Origin: Bacteroidota bacterium
Lineage (GTDB): Bacteria > Bacteroidota > Bacteroidia > 2-12-FULL-35-15
Assembly: GCA_025963715.1 (NCBI GenBank)
Contig: JAOQAG010000003.1
Location: 1-34,874 of the forward strand
DNA length: 34,874 nt
Direction: 5' to 3'
A program made the translations under genes and the position numbers. The notes beneath the pieces were generated by a model. The model saw nothing but the letters and a program-made list of their open reading frames with translations. It was not told the origin of the DNA and did no database searches. Positions 1 through 7,814 of the stretch are shown piece after piece; position 1 is the first letter of the stretch; each line of letters opens with the position of its first letter.

Positions 1-77
1 CGGGATCTTATAAATGTTTGCAGAATGTTGATCCCGGTTTTTAATTGGCAGATCCCGGGTCAGGCCCGGGATGACAG
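1..77. repeat. CCCGGG palindromic repeat (copy 1) with flanking inverted repeat
   Basis: Positions 51-77 hold a 27-nt unit built around the palindrome CCCGGGTCAGGCCCGGG followed by ATGACAG. It is identical to 7788-7814 and differs by one base from 10729-10755. In addition, CGGGATC at 1-7 pairs with GATCCCG at 31-37, so this end of the window could fold into more than one hairpin. The unit looks like a REP-type intergenic repeat. No coding function is seen. Confidence 0.8.
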
Positions 78-140
78 CTCAGGAGAGTATTTCTGTTTCC
101 ATAGCAACATTGTTCTACAACATAACCAAAAGAATTTACT

Positions 141-183
141 TTAAGAACGTCATTGCGAGGGTTTTTCGCCCGAAGCAATGACG
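141..183 (+). repeat. REP-like repeat CATTGCGAGGG...CGAAGCAAT (copy 1)
   Basis: The segment 141-179 (starting TTAAGAACGTCATTGCGAGG) recurs at 34780-34818 with one mismatch in 39 nt, in the same orientation. It contains the hairpin-prone core TTTTCGCCCGAAGCAAT. It looks like a dispersed repeat rather than a gene. The copies lie at the two ends of the window. Confidence 0.8.
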
Positions 184-266
184 CTGTAATTAAAAAAATT
201 TCAATAAAAATAAAACAGGCTTGGCATAAACTTTCCGACAGTCATTTTAAATTCTTTTTAAAATAG

Positions 267-295
267 AAAAGCCTCTTCAAATCGAAGAGGCTTTT
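267..295. terminator. Bidirectional rho-independent terminator
   Basis: AAAAGCCTCTTC (267-278) pairs perfectly with GAAGAGGCTTTT (284-295) around a 5-nt loop. This gives a 12-bp stem whose ends supply T-rich tracts on both strands. It lies 142 nt downstream of the minus-strand M16 gene and is the likely end of that transcript. It would also stop plus-strand transcription entering from the left. Confidence 0.8.
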
Positions 296-361
296 ATTTA
301 AATTTTATTTGTCTATGCTTTTTTATTTTTCCTTTTTTATTTTGTCCATTGCCAACTGTCT

Positions 362-398
362 ATTTCCTTTTTTATTTCCTTTTTTATTTCCTTTTTTT
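362..398. repeat. Short tandem repeat ATTTCCTTTTTT, three copies
   Basis: Three consecutive units of ATTTCCTTTTTT (362-373, 374-385, 386-398, the last one T longer) form a pyrimidine-only strand. They lie in the 3' untranslated region of the M16 gene that ends at 437. Beyond the repeats, the terminator and this tract, nothing gene-like is seen in 1-436. Confidence 0.75.
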
Positions 399-436
399 AC
401 TTCCAAACTGGCGCTTCCGAATTCCGTCTTCCCTTC

Positions 437-1726
437 CTACCTTTTCCCTGCCACCAACTCGATCATGCTGTTTTTATCAAAATACATATTCGCCAGGTCG
501 CGCAATTGCGCTGCAGAAATATTTTTTACCGTAGCCATGTACTGATCAAAATAGCCGTAACCCAAACCGTATTCCAGCAAGCCTTTAAAACGATCGGCCA
601 ATGCAAACGGACCGTCTGAATTACGCAGAAAAGTGCCTAACATGTAATTTTTTACCAGCTGCAATTCTTCTTCCCCTACCAATTCTTCGCGCAGGCGGTT
701 CATTTCAAAATAAATTTCATTGATCGCATTTTTACATACATCCACTCCTACTTCCGTAGAGATAAAAAAGTAACCTGCATTTTTCAAAGAAACCATTCCC
801 GAGCCAATGCCATACGTGTAGCCTTTGTCCTCGCGGATATTCGACATCAGCCTGGAGCCAAAATAACCGCCGTAAATGGTATTCAATACCTGCATCGGGT
901 GAAAATCAGGATGTGTTTTATTAAACATGATCTTGCCAATCCGGATCGCCGACTGGATCGCATCTTCCTTATAAATGATATGTTCGCGCTCCGTAGTGGT
1001 GTCCAGCGCTGCATTTTTTTCGCGCAAAGCAGGCTCACTGGAATCCCAATCATTCCCGCCAAAATGTGCATCCAGCAATTCATACACATTGTCCGCCACT
1101 TTACCGGCCATAATAATTTTACAATTGGACGACGTATAGTGTGTTTTATAAAATTCAATTAAATGGCTGCGTTTGATCGCTTCAAAATCCGCATCCTTCA
1201 CATCAATTCCGTACGGATGTTTTTCTCCGAAAATTAATTCAGCAAAATGTTTCCGCGCCAGCGTTGCCACTTTTTGATTGTTCACCAAAAATTTTTGCTT
1301 TTTATTTTTCAAATGAATGTCCAGTTCTTCCTGTGGGAACATAGCATCCTTGATCACCTGCTCCACCACCGGCAGCGTGGCTTTCAAATGTTTGTTAAGT
1401 GTATACAGGATCACCGAAGCATTGTCCTGCTCCACGCCCACTTCCAAAAAAGCACCGTAAAAATCAACAGCATCCGCAATTTGCGCCGCGTTCATTTTTG
1501 ATGTTCCTTCTTCCAGCATCGAGTTTACCGTAGTGGCCTGCAGCGGCATTTGCTGCTGGAACATGCCCGCCGAAAATAAAAACTCAATTTTTATGATCTC
1601 CTGTGTCCCGGCATTCACGGCATATACAGGAATATTATTGCGCAAGCGTTTTTCCGTTGCGTGGATCATTTCAATTTTTTCAACCGTTTTAAAAGCAGGT
1701 GCGCTTGTTCTGTCAATCACTTCCAT
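437..1726 (-). CDS. M16 family peptidase, non-catalytic (beta-type) subunit
   Basis: This 429-residue protein has the M16 (pitrilysin/processing peptidase) fold but no HxxEH zinc motif. The equivalent place reads SMLEEGT (about residues 69-75). It keeps the C-terminal-half signature SRLMSNIRED...YTYG (about 291-306), with R298 and Y303/Y305 as candidates for the substrate-binding Arg/Tyr pair of beta-type subunits. No signal peptide is visible, so it is probably cytoplasmic or periplasm-facing by an unknown route. It is the last gene of a minus-strand group whose catalytic partner is the M16 gene at 2546-3784. The likely role is as the substrate-binding half of a heterodimeric zinc protease. 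Family assignment is firm; substrate is unknown. Confidence 0.9.
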   Translation of the reverse strand: MEVIDRTSAPAFKTVEKIEMIHATEKRLRNNIPVYAVNAGTQEIIKIEFLFSAGMFQQQMPLQATTVNSMLEEGTSKMNAAQIADAVDFYGAFLEVGVEQDNASVILYTLNKHLKATLPVVEQVIKDAMFPQEELDIHLKNKKQKFLVNNQKVATLARKHFAELIFGEKHPYGIDVKDADFEAIKRSHLIEFYKTHYTSSNCKIIMAGKVADNVYELLDAHFGGNDWDSSEPALREKNAALDTTTEREHIIYKEDAIQSAIRIGKIMFNKTHPDFHPMQVLNTIYGGYFGSRLMSNIREDKGYTYGIGSGMVSLKNAGYFFISTEVGVDVCKNAINEIYFEMNRLREELVGEEELQLVKNYMLGTFLRNSDGPFALADRFKGLLEYGLGYGYFDQYMATVKNISAAQLRDLANMYFDKNSMIELVAGKR

Positions 1727-1747
1727 ATTTTAATTTTTTCAATTCGT

Positions 1748-2527
1748 TTAGTTCATCATATTTCTTAAATCCATCATTTTTGCATGCGCATCATCCGTGG
1801 TAATGATCCCGCGGTTAGGCCGGTCCAGGTCCAGGATCAGGTACACCGTCATACAGGTCATTAATCCAAAACCTACCACAATGATCCAATCCAGCGTTTT
1901 TCCTTTTCGTCCGTATCCTACAATAAAACTGGCAGCAAGGCACAATAAAAACAACAGCCAGAGGATCGAATCCGGAACACGCATCAATCGTTTGTCATCC
2001 CGCGTGGATACCACATCGATCATCGCATTTACAGCAGGCACCATTTGATTGGTCCGGGTAAAATTCTTCGCATCCTGCGCCAATGCCGCCGTTCGGTTCC
2101 AGATAGAAGCAGAAATTGCAGCGGCATCATCCAAAGCTTTTTTTACTTTTTGCTCATCAATACCTGCATTATAATAATCAATGCGTGCTTCCAGATACTT
2201 TTTAAAATCCGCACGGTACAAGGTACGTACACTATCCGGGTAAAGATCGGCACGCAATACAGCCGTTCCAATATCGTTTGCTTCTTCTACAATTACATCG
2301 CGGCGTGCGTCGTAGCGCGATGCCGATAAGTTAAATGTAAATGCCAATAGCAAAGCCAGCAGCCCAAGTAAGGCGCCTTCCAGCGTTCCCAACCCGGCAT
2401 TTTCTTCCGACGGTTTTTTTTTATTTTTTAATGTCCGTGTTTTAAATCCCAGCCAATCCATGCCGCACATCGTTGCAAAAAGCAACAACGTGATCAACAG
2501 CGTAGGTATGTTATAAAGCAGCGACAA
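1748..2527 (-). CDS. DUF4239 (bestrophin-like) membrane protein
   Basis: The 259-residue protein has two hydrophobic segments near the N-terminus (about 5-20 and 50-70). A polar middle of about 110 residues contains SASRYDARRDVIVEEAND. Two more hydrophobic segments follow near the C-terminus (about 190-230). This layout and the LxFNLSASRYDxRRxxVxxEAN-like stretch match DUF4239, also called the bestrophin-like domain. The gene sits between the two M16 genes, 18 nt from one and 21 nt from the other, so the three are probably co-transcribed. Function is unknown; an ion-channel role is only suggested by the family name. Confidence 0.8.
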   Translation of the reverse strand: MSLLYNIPTLLITLLLFATMCGMDWLGFKTRTLKNKKKPSEENAGLGTLEGALLGLLALLLAFTFNLSASRYDARRDVIVEEANDIGTAVLRADLYPDSVRTLYRADFKKYLEARIDYYNAGIDEQKVKKALDDAAAISASIWNRTAALAQDAKNFTRTNQMVPAVNAMIDVVSTRDDKRLMRVPDSILWLLFLLCLAASFIVGYGRKGKTLDWIIVVGFGLMTCMTVYLILDLDRPNRGIITTDDAHAKMMDLRNMMN

Positions 2528-2545
2528 ATCCGTACAGTTAAAAAT

Positions 2546-3784
2546 TTATTTTTTTGACTTATAATAAAGCGTGGAGCAATTTTTTTCATCAAAGATCAGG
2601 TTTGCCTGCTCTTTGATTTGCGCTGCCGTTACCGCTAAATATTTTTCCACTTCCTGGTTGATCATTCCTGCATCGCCCAGCAATTCAGCAATAGCCAGGT
2701 TAGTTGCTTTATTCAATACATCCACTTCACCAAACTCATGCGATGCTTCCATTTTGTTTTTCACTTTGGTCAGCTCATCCTCATTTACCAGTTCTGTTTT
2801 TATTTTTTGCAGCTCTTCATTGATCGCGGCATCCACCTGCTCCATGCTCACACCTTTGGTTAATTTTCCGGAGATCACAAATAATCCCTTATCAAAATCA
2901 CCCATCACATACGCGTTGATATCACTGAACAATTGTTTTTCCTTGATCAGCACATTGTGCAGGCGCGATGAATTTCCGCGCGATAAAATATCGGAGATCA
3001 GATCCACCGCATAATATTCGGTATCGTAACGCGAACACATGTGATACGCTTTGTAGATCGCATCCACAGGCACATCCCGCTCCACGGTCAAACTGCGCGC
3101 TTTGGTTTGTACCGGCTCTTCCGGTAAATTACGTTTGTTCTCCGGGCCTTTCGGAATAGGCCCAAACCATTTTCCCGCCAGCTGTTTTACTTCTTCTACT
3201 TCCACACTCCCGGCTACTACCATAATGGCGTTGTTCGGGCAATAAAATTTACGGAAGAATTTTTTTACATCTTCCATCTGCGCATTTTCAATGTGCGAAA
3301 TTTCCTTACCGATCGTATCCCATTTATACGGATGCTCTTTGTAGGCCATCGGGCGCAGCAGTAGCCATACATCGCCGTAAGGCTGATTGAGATAACGCTG
3401 TTTGAACTCCTCGATCACCACATTGCGTTGCACTTCCAGGCTTTTATCCGAAAACGCAAGACTCAGCATACGGTCGCTTTCCAGCCAGAACCCCGTTTCC
3501 AGGTTTTCTGCAGGCAGCGTCAAATAATAATTGGTAATATCATTGGTGGTAAACGCATTATTTTCGCCACCCACCATTTGCAGCGGCTCATCGTAATTGG
3601 GAATGTTGATGGAACCGCCAAACATTAAATGTTCGAACAAATGTGCAAAGCCGGTTTGTTCCGGATTTTCATCGCGTGCGCCCACATTGTATAATATATT
3701 AATACAGGCAAGCGGGGTGGATTTATCCTGGTGATAGATCACCTTTAATCCGTTTGCCAATTCAAATCGTTCGTATTTTATCAT
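2546..3784 (-). CDS. M16 family zinc metallopeptidase, catalytic subunit
   Basis: This 412-residue protein carries the inverted zinc motif HLFEH (H48, E51, H52) and the downstream acidic stretch VVIEE (about 122-126) that supplies the third zinc ligand. It also has the GGENNAFTTNDITNYY segment typical of bacterial M16 enzymes. It starts MIKYERFELANGLKVIY with no signal peptide. It probably pairs with the motif-less M16 protein encoded at 437-1726 to degrade or process peptides. The upstream gap (3785-4021) holds a long inverted repeat. No good promoter was recognised there. Confidence 0.93.
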   Translation of the reverse strand: MIKYERFELANGLKVIYHQDKSTPLACINILYNVGARDENPEQTGFAHLFEHLMFGGSINIPNYDEPLQMVGGENNAFTTNDITNYYLTLPAENLETGFWLESDRMLSLAFSDKSLEVQRNVVIEEFKQRYLNQPYGDVWLLLRPMAYKEHPYKWDTIGKEISHIENAQMEDVKKFFRKFYCPNNAIMVVAGSVEVEEVKQLAGKWFGPIPKGPENKRNLPEEPVQTKARSLTVERDVPVDAIYKAYHMCSRYDTEYYAVDLISDILSRGNSSRLHNVLIKEKQLFSDINAYVMGDFDKGLFVISGKLTKGVSMEQVDAAINEELQKIKTELVNEDELTKVKNKMEASHEFGEVDVLNKATNLAIAELLGDAGMINQEVEKYLAVTAAQIKEQANLIFDEKNCSTLYYKSKK

Positions 3785-3819
3785 GTTTATATTTTAATTC
3801 TTTAAGATGTTTTTACCCC

Positions 3820-3981
3820 CCCCTGCCCCTCTCAAGAGGGGATTTGTTTCTGCTGTGTTTATTATTCCCAGTTATTAATTTATCTGATGATTTTAAATTA
3901 TATTTTTTTCTAAAAAATTTAATCAGGAATAAAAATTTCAATTGCCTTCAGGATGCTATCCCCTCTTGAGAGGGGCAGGGG
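3820..3981. repeat. 24-bp inverted repeat pair with CCCCTCTCAAGAGGGG cores
   Basis: The arm 3820-3843 is the exact reverse complement of 3958-3981 (24 bp). The arms are separated by 114 nt of AT-rich sequence. Each arm itself contains the palindrome CCCCTCTCAAGAGGGG. A third copy of that core, in the same orientation as the left arm, is at 10521-10536. The arrangement resembles paired REP/BIME-type elements. It occupies most of the 237-nt gap between the flavoprotein and M16 genes and could form a large hairpin in the transcript. Confidence 0.85.
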
Positions 3982-4021
3982 TGTGTTACACAATCTTTTA
4001 ACCTGACTAATTTTAAAATAC

Positions 4022-4966
4022 TCAAAATCCATTTATTAATTCTGCTTTCGCTCTCTTGTATTCGGCAATAATTTCTTTTACAATTTCGCCCGCAGGTTTT
4101 ATTTCTTTAATAAGTGCAGCCACCTGCCCTATCTCCAGTTCTCCTTCATCCATATTGCCTTCAAACATTCCTTTTTTTGCACGGCCGCGGCCCAGCAAAG
4201 TTACCAATTCTTCTGCGGAAGCGCCTTTATTTTCTGCTTCCTGAACGGCTTCAAAAAATTTATTTTTCAACAGCCTGACCGGTGTCAGTTGTTTTAACAT
4301 TACCCTGGTATCGCCATCCTGTGCGTTGATCACGCCGGTTTTAAAGTTAATGCTGGCCGATGATTCATCCGAGGCCACAAACCGGCTGCCGATCTGCACA
4401 CCATCTGCCCCGAGCGCCATTGCTGCAAGCATGGCACGTCCCGTACCTATTCCACCGGCTGCAATTACCGGGATCTTTACCGCTTCTTTGATCATGGGAA
4501 TCAGGCACAGCGTGGTGGTTTCTTCCCGGCCATTGTGACCGCCCGCCTCAAAACCTTCGGCTACAATGGCATCCACCCCTGCTTCTTCTGATTTTTTAGC
4601 AAATTTTGTATTCGCGATCACATGTACCACTGTAATCCCGTTTTCCTTTAATTTCTGTGTCCAGGTTTTGGGATTTCCAGCCGATGTAACCACCACTTTT
4701 ACCCCTTCTTCGATGATAATGTCCATGTGCTTGTCAATATCCGGATAAAGCAAGGGCACATTTACCCCAAAAGGCTTTGAAGTGGCCATTTTGCACTTGC
4801 GGATATGCGCTCTCATCACATCCGGATACATGCTACCGGAGCCGATCAGCCCCAAACCACCCGCATTGCTCACAGCTGCAGCCAATTCCCAACCGCTGCA
4901 CCAAATCATACCCGCCTGTACAAGGGGATAGTCGATTTTAAAAAGTTCGGTAATTTTATTGGACAT
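4022..4966 (-). CDS. Nitronate monooxygenase / FabK-family FMN flavoprotein
   Basis: This 314-residue TIM-barrel flavoprotein belongs to the 2-nitropropane dioxygenase family. Key segments are the N-terminal PLVQAGM (about 14-20), EAGGHNG with the candidate catalytic His144, the FMN-phosphate segment AAGGIGTG (about 169-176), and GADGVQIGSRF. The family oxidises nitronates or, as FabK, reduces enoyl-ACP. Length and the His144 context fit either, and the sequence alone does not decide. It is divergent from the plus-strand barrel gene at 5065, with a 98-nt intergenic region between them. Nothing in its neighbourhood points to fatty-acid synthesis. Confidence 0.85.
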   Translation of the reverse strand: MSNKITELFKIDYPLVQAGMIWCSGWELAAAVSNAGGLGLIGSGSMYPDVMRAHIRKCKMATSKPFGVNVPLLYPDIDKHMDIIIEEGVKVVVTSAGNPKTWTQKLKENGITVVHVIANTKFAKKSEEAGVDAIVAEGFEAGGHNGREETTTLCLIPMIKEAVKIPVIAAGGIGTGRAMLAAMALGADGVQIGSRFVASDESSASINFKTGVINAQDGDTRVMLKQLTPVRLLKNKFFEAVQEAENKGASAEELVTLLGRGRAKKGMFEGNMDEGELEIGQVAALIKEIKPAGEIVKEIIAEYKRAKAELINGF

Positions 4967-5051
4967 TATTTAGGTTTTTATATCTTTGTCTAAGAAGTTA
5001 CGAAGGTAAAAGAATATTTTGGTGTAATTTTTTCATTCGTGCTTTTTTATA

Positions 5052-5059
5052 TAAGTTTG
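5052..5059 (+). promoter_or_regulatory. Candidate -7 element TAAGTTTG
   Basis: TAAGTTTG matches the Bacteroidota -7 consensus TAnnTTTG exactly and lies 5 nt before the ATG at 5065. Only T-rich sequence, not a clear TTTG, lies at the expected -33 distance. If used, the transcript would be leaderless or nearly so. The evidence is weak. Confidence 0.3.
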
Positions 5060-5064
5060 TATCT

Positions 5065-5973
5065 ATGCGTAAACTACTTCTACTAATTGCTGTAATCGCT
5101 TTACCCGTTTTATCCCAGGCCCAGTATTTATGGGATTTTGGCGGACAGGTGGGTGCCTCCAACTACCTTGGGGAAATGGGCGGTAAAGAAAAGACCCGCA
5201 GGAATTTCATCAGCGATATTAAGCTTTCCAAAACGGAATTTACTGTGGGTGCTTTTGCACGCTATAAAGTAAATCCGCTGCTTTCGCTTAAGCTGGCGGC
5301 TAACTGGGTACGTATTGAGGGAGAGGATAATAAATCCACGAATCCGGGCCGTGTAGGACGTAATTTATCTTTTCAGAACAACATTATAGAGCTGGAATTT
5401 ACCGGCCAGGTATATTTTTACGATGTACCCGATCTGGGCCACACCTACCGTTACCGCAACGATTTTAAAATGTATGCCTTTGCAGGTGTAACCGGTTTTT
5501 ACAGCAATCCGAGAACGCATTACGATGGACAATGGGTAAACCTGCAACCGCTTGAAACCGAAGGAAAACATTACAGCCGCATTGATCTTGCCATTCCGGT
5601 TGGATTGGGCTTATATTTTACCATTAACAAACGCCACCGCATCGGTTGGGAATTCAGCTGGAGAACTACATTTACTGATTACCTTGATGATGTAAGCACT
5701 ACGTATGCAAAACCGGAAGATCTGACCAGCGAAGAAGCACGTGTATTGGCTAACCGCAGGAATGAACTGGGCGATAAAGCCGGTGTTCCTGCAGCAGCAA
5801 ACTATGAGCCGGGCGCTAAGCGCGGTGATCCGTCACACAACGATTCTTATCTTTCAACATCGGTGTATTACAGTTATGTATTGCGTGGACGAAGCAGCTT
5901 TTACCGCTCTAAATACGGCAGTATCTTCAAGCACAAAAAATACAAAAAACGTAAGATCCGTGCGAAATTCTAA
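5065..5973 (+). CDS. DUF6089-family outer-membrane beta-barrel protein
   Basis: The 302-residue protein begins with a Sec signal peptide (MRKLLLLIAVIALPVLSQAQ, cleavage near residue 20). It continues as alternating amphipathic strands rich in aromatic and glycine residues (YLWDFGGQVGASNYLGEMGG). A central YAFAGVTGFYSNP segment and a SYVLRGRSSFYRSKYGS strand near the C-terminus complete the picture. This is characteristic of the DUF6089 family, predicted outer-membrane proteins found in Bacteroidota. The protein ends in a strongly basic tail (KHKKYKKRKIRAKF). It is followed by a clear terminator. Function is unknown; a structural or surface role is inferred. Confidence 0.85.
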   Translation: MRKLLLLIAVIALPVLSQAQYLWDFGGQVGASNYLGEMGGKEKTRRNFISDIKLSKTEFTVGAFARYKVNPLLSLKLAANWVRIEGEDNKSTNPGRVGRNLSFQNNIIELEFTGQVYFYDVPDLGHTYRYRNDFKMYAFAGVTGFYSNPRTHYDGQWVNLQPLETEGKHYSRIDLAIPVGLGLYFTINKRHRIGWEFSWRTTFTDYLDDVSTTYAKPEDLTSEEARVLANRRNELGDKAGVPAAANYEPGAKRGDPSHNDSYLSTSVYYSYVLRGRSSFYRSKYGSIFKHKKYKKRKIRAKF

Positions 5974-5980
5974 ACATACA

Positions 5981-6007
5981 AAGCCTCCAGGAATGGAGGC
6001 TTTTTTT
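5981..6007 (+). terminator. Rho-independent terminator after the DUF6089 gene
   Basis: AAGCCTCC (5981-5988) and GGAGGCTT (5995-6002) form an 8-bp stem with loop AGGAAT. The stem runs into seven Ts at 6001-6007. It ends only 12 nt before the start codon of the next gene at 6020. Confidence 0.9.
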
Positions 6008-6019
6008 ATATCATAAACA

Positions 6020-6712
6020 ATGAAAAAAATCGGACTGATCGGCGGCATCAGCTGGGTATCTACTATTGATTATTATAAGTACATCAATACTGGTGTGAAT
6101 GAAAAACTGGGCGGATTGAATTATGCGGAATGCATGATCTACTCCTTTAATTATGAAGATATAAAACGCAACAACGATTCGGGGAACATTGCAAAAACGG
6201 AAGCGATGCTTACGGAGGCCGGGCTGCATTTAAAAAATGCCGGAGCAGAAGCCATTGTACTTTGTGCAAACACCATGCACATGCTGGCTGAGAATCTTCA
6301 AAAAAGCATCGGGCTTCCACTGATCCACATTGCGGTTGCCACCGCCAAAGAAATTGCGAAACAGAACATCCGCAAAGTGGGTTTGCTGGGAACAAAATTT
6401 ACGATGGAGCAGGATTTTTTCAAATTGAAATTGCAGGAAGAACAGATTGAAGCGATCATCCCGGATGAAACCGATCGTGCGTTTATACATTATACGATCT
6501 TTGAAGAGCTGGGCCGCGGAGTGATCAGTGCAGAAAGCAAGGCGCGTTACATTTCCATCATCAATCAATTGGTGGCACAAGGCGCCGAAGGTATTATTTT
6601 AGGTTGCACGGAAATTCCACTGCTGATCAAACAGGGAGATGTGGATGTGCCGGTTTTTGATACCACGCTGATCCATTCGAAGGCGGCGGTGGAGTTTATG
6701 TTAGGGGAATGA
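6020..6712 (+). CDS. Aspartate/glutamate racemase family protein
   Basis: This 230-residue protein has both catalytic cysteines of the cofactor-independent Asp/Glu racemase family: C82 in LCANTMH and C196 in LGCTEIP. The N-terminal KKIGLIGGISWVST loop is also typical. It would interconvert L- and D-amino acids by a two-base mechanism. The CANTMH motif resembles the broad-spectrum YgeA-type racemases more than MurI. The start at 6020 fits the family N-terminus, but the preceding gene's terminator ends 12 nt upstream and no ribosome-binding site is visible. It must either be read through or be transcribed from a start site in the terminator region. Confidence 0.9.
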   Translation: MKKIGLIGGISWVSTIDYYKYINTGVNEKLGGLNYAECMIYSFNYEDIKRNNDSGNIAKTEAMLTEAGLHLKNAGAEAIVLCANTMHMLAENLQKSIGLPLIHIAVATAKEIAKQNIRKVGLLGTKFTMEQDFFKLKLQEEQIEAIIPDETDRAFIHYTIFEELGRGVISAESKARYISIINQLVAQGAEGIILGCTEIPLLIKQGDVDVPVFDTTLIHSKAAVEFMLGE

Positions 6713-6716
6713 TGAG

Positions 6717-6850
6717 CTGTGTATTGGAACGCAGATCAAAAATGATTTTTATGATGTACAAAAAGATCGCCTGTGGCGCTTATGATCAAATTATGATTTG
6801 ATTTTAGTACAAATTTATCAAACGGGTATTAAATGGTAATTTTATTTGTA
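6717..6850 (+). repeat. Direct repeat flanking the small lipoprotein gene (copy 1)
   Basis: This stretch aligns along its length with 7342-7473. The first 46 nt (6717-6762 against 7342-7387) differ at one base, and the remainder shows substitutions and small gaps. Both copies keep a short hairpin CGCC-NNN-GGCG (6768-6778 here; loop TGT here, TTT in copy 2). The repeat begins just after the racemase stop codon. It may also serve as the leader of the lipoprotein gene. Confidence 0.8.
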
Positions 6851-6891
6851 TTATTTACACACAGTACCACGCATCACTATCTCAATAATCC

Positions 6892-7308
6892 ATGAAAACA
6901 TCTCTCCTGCTAATCTTAATAATTTCCCTTTTTGCCTGTACACAAAAAAGAAATGATCATACAGCAAAAATTAGTGCCAATCAAGCCATTCCTTATCCTG
7001 TTATAAATTCCTGCAAGGATACACTTGCATTATTTTTAGGTACTGATTTTGATCACGATTTTGTAGAAATTTTAAACGGTGAAAATATTGTTTATAAAGA
7101 TACGATCACATCCAGCTACACGATTGGAATCGCTTCTGTTTATTACATAAATGGTTTCTGTCAGAGCGATTCCGCCAATTATAAAATAAAAGTAAATAAT
7201 CTTATCACCCCATTAAAGTTAAGCCGCGAGTTTAAGTACAACTATATTTCACTAAAAAAGAATACGATTTCCAACGACAGAAGTAAATACGCATATTTTT
7301 TAGATTGA
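6892..7308 (+). CDS. Small predicted lipoprotein, unknown function
   Basis: The product is 138 residues. It starts with a hydrophobic signal segment and a lipobox-like LFAC with Cys16 as the lipidation site (MKTSLLLILIISLFACTQKR). The rest is a short soluble domain with no motif I recognise: SYTIGIASVYYINGFCQSDSA, then a basic, Ser/Asn-rich C-terminus. The gene is visibly more AT-rich than its neighbours and is bracketed by direct repeats at 6717-6850 and 7342-7473. That suggests an inserted cassette. It could be a surface or periplasmic lipoprotein. I do not assign a function. Confidence 0.6.
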   Translation: MKTSLLLILIISLFACTQKRNDHTAKISANQAIPYPVINSCKDTLALFLGTDFDHDFVEILNGENIVYKDTITSSYTIGIASVYYINGFCQSDSANYKIKVNNLITPLKLSREFKYNYISLKKNTISNDRSKYAYFLD

Positions 7309-7341
7309 GATTATTGATACTACAAACATTCATGAGACGAA

Positions 7342-7473
7342 CTGTGTATCGGAACGCAGATCAAAAATGATTTTTATGATGTACAAATAGATCGCCTTTG
7401 GCGCTTATGATTTTTTATGATCTGATTGGAGTACAAATCGATCAACAAGTATTAAATAATAATTTTATCTGTA
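7342..7473 (+). repeat. Direct repeat flanking the small lipoprotein gene (copy 2)
   Basis: This is the second copy of the repeat at 6717-6850, offset by about 625 nt in the same orientation. The near-identical 46-nt core is followed by a more diverged half ending AATTTTATCTGTA (AATTTTATTTGTA in copy 1). Confidence 0.8.
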
Positions 7474-7499
7474 AATCAATTACGCAATAACACACGGCG

Positions 7500-7740
7500 C
7501 AGCAATCACAATTAAAAAGCAATACTCATCCGGGTAGACGCTTTTGATCTTGTGCGGCAATAGCGGGAGTAATTGCCCGTGGTGTCATATAATGTGTAAA
7601 ATCTTTAATTAGTATCAGATCAAGGGAAAAGAACCAATTGGCAATTATTAGCCGCGGTTCTTCTGAGCGCCAGCGGAAGAAGAAATTGCATTACAAGATC
7701 GAAAGGCTTTTTGTTACTTTTTGGCCGCCAAAAAGTAAAA
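7500..7740 (-). repeat. Diverged dispersed element (copy A, minus orientation)
   Basis: Read on the minus strand, this segment gives in order ACTTTTTGGCGGCCAAAAAG, TTCTTCCGCTGGCGCT, ACCGCGGCTAAT, ACTCCCGCTATTG and CCCGGATGAGTATTGC. The same blocks in the same order, with substitutions and gaps, occur on the plus strand at about 28828-29020. The shared order of five blocks supports common origin. Neither copy encodes a protein I recognise. Confidence 0.7.
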
Positions 7741-7787
7741 AGATAAATGTTGTGATCGTTTTTATTTGATCCTGCAAGCATTCATGA

Positions 7788-7814
7788 GATCCCGGGTCAG
7801 GCCCGGGATGACAG
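7788..7814. repeat. CCCGGG palindromic repeat (copy 2)
   Basis: This 27-nt unit is identical to 51-77 and has one mismatch to 10729-10755. It is preceded by CTGCAAGCATTCATGA, a stretch resembling the sequence before other repeats here (for example near 7320 and 10543). Confidence 0.85.

Noticed and set aside
211-245. TTGGCATAAACTTTCC resembling a sigma-54 promoter and loosely matching 29068-29100
   Set aside because: The -12 part is poor, no gene follows in the right orientation, and the match to 29068-29100 is too weak to call a repeat.
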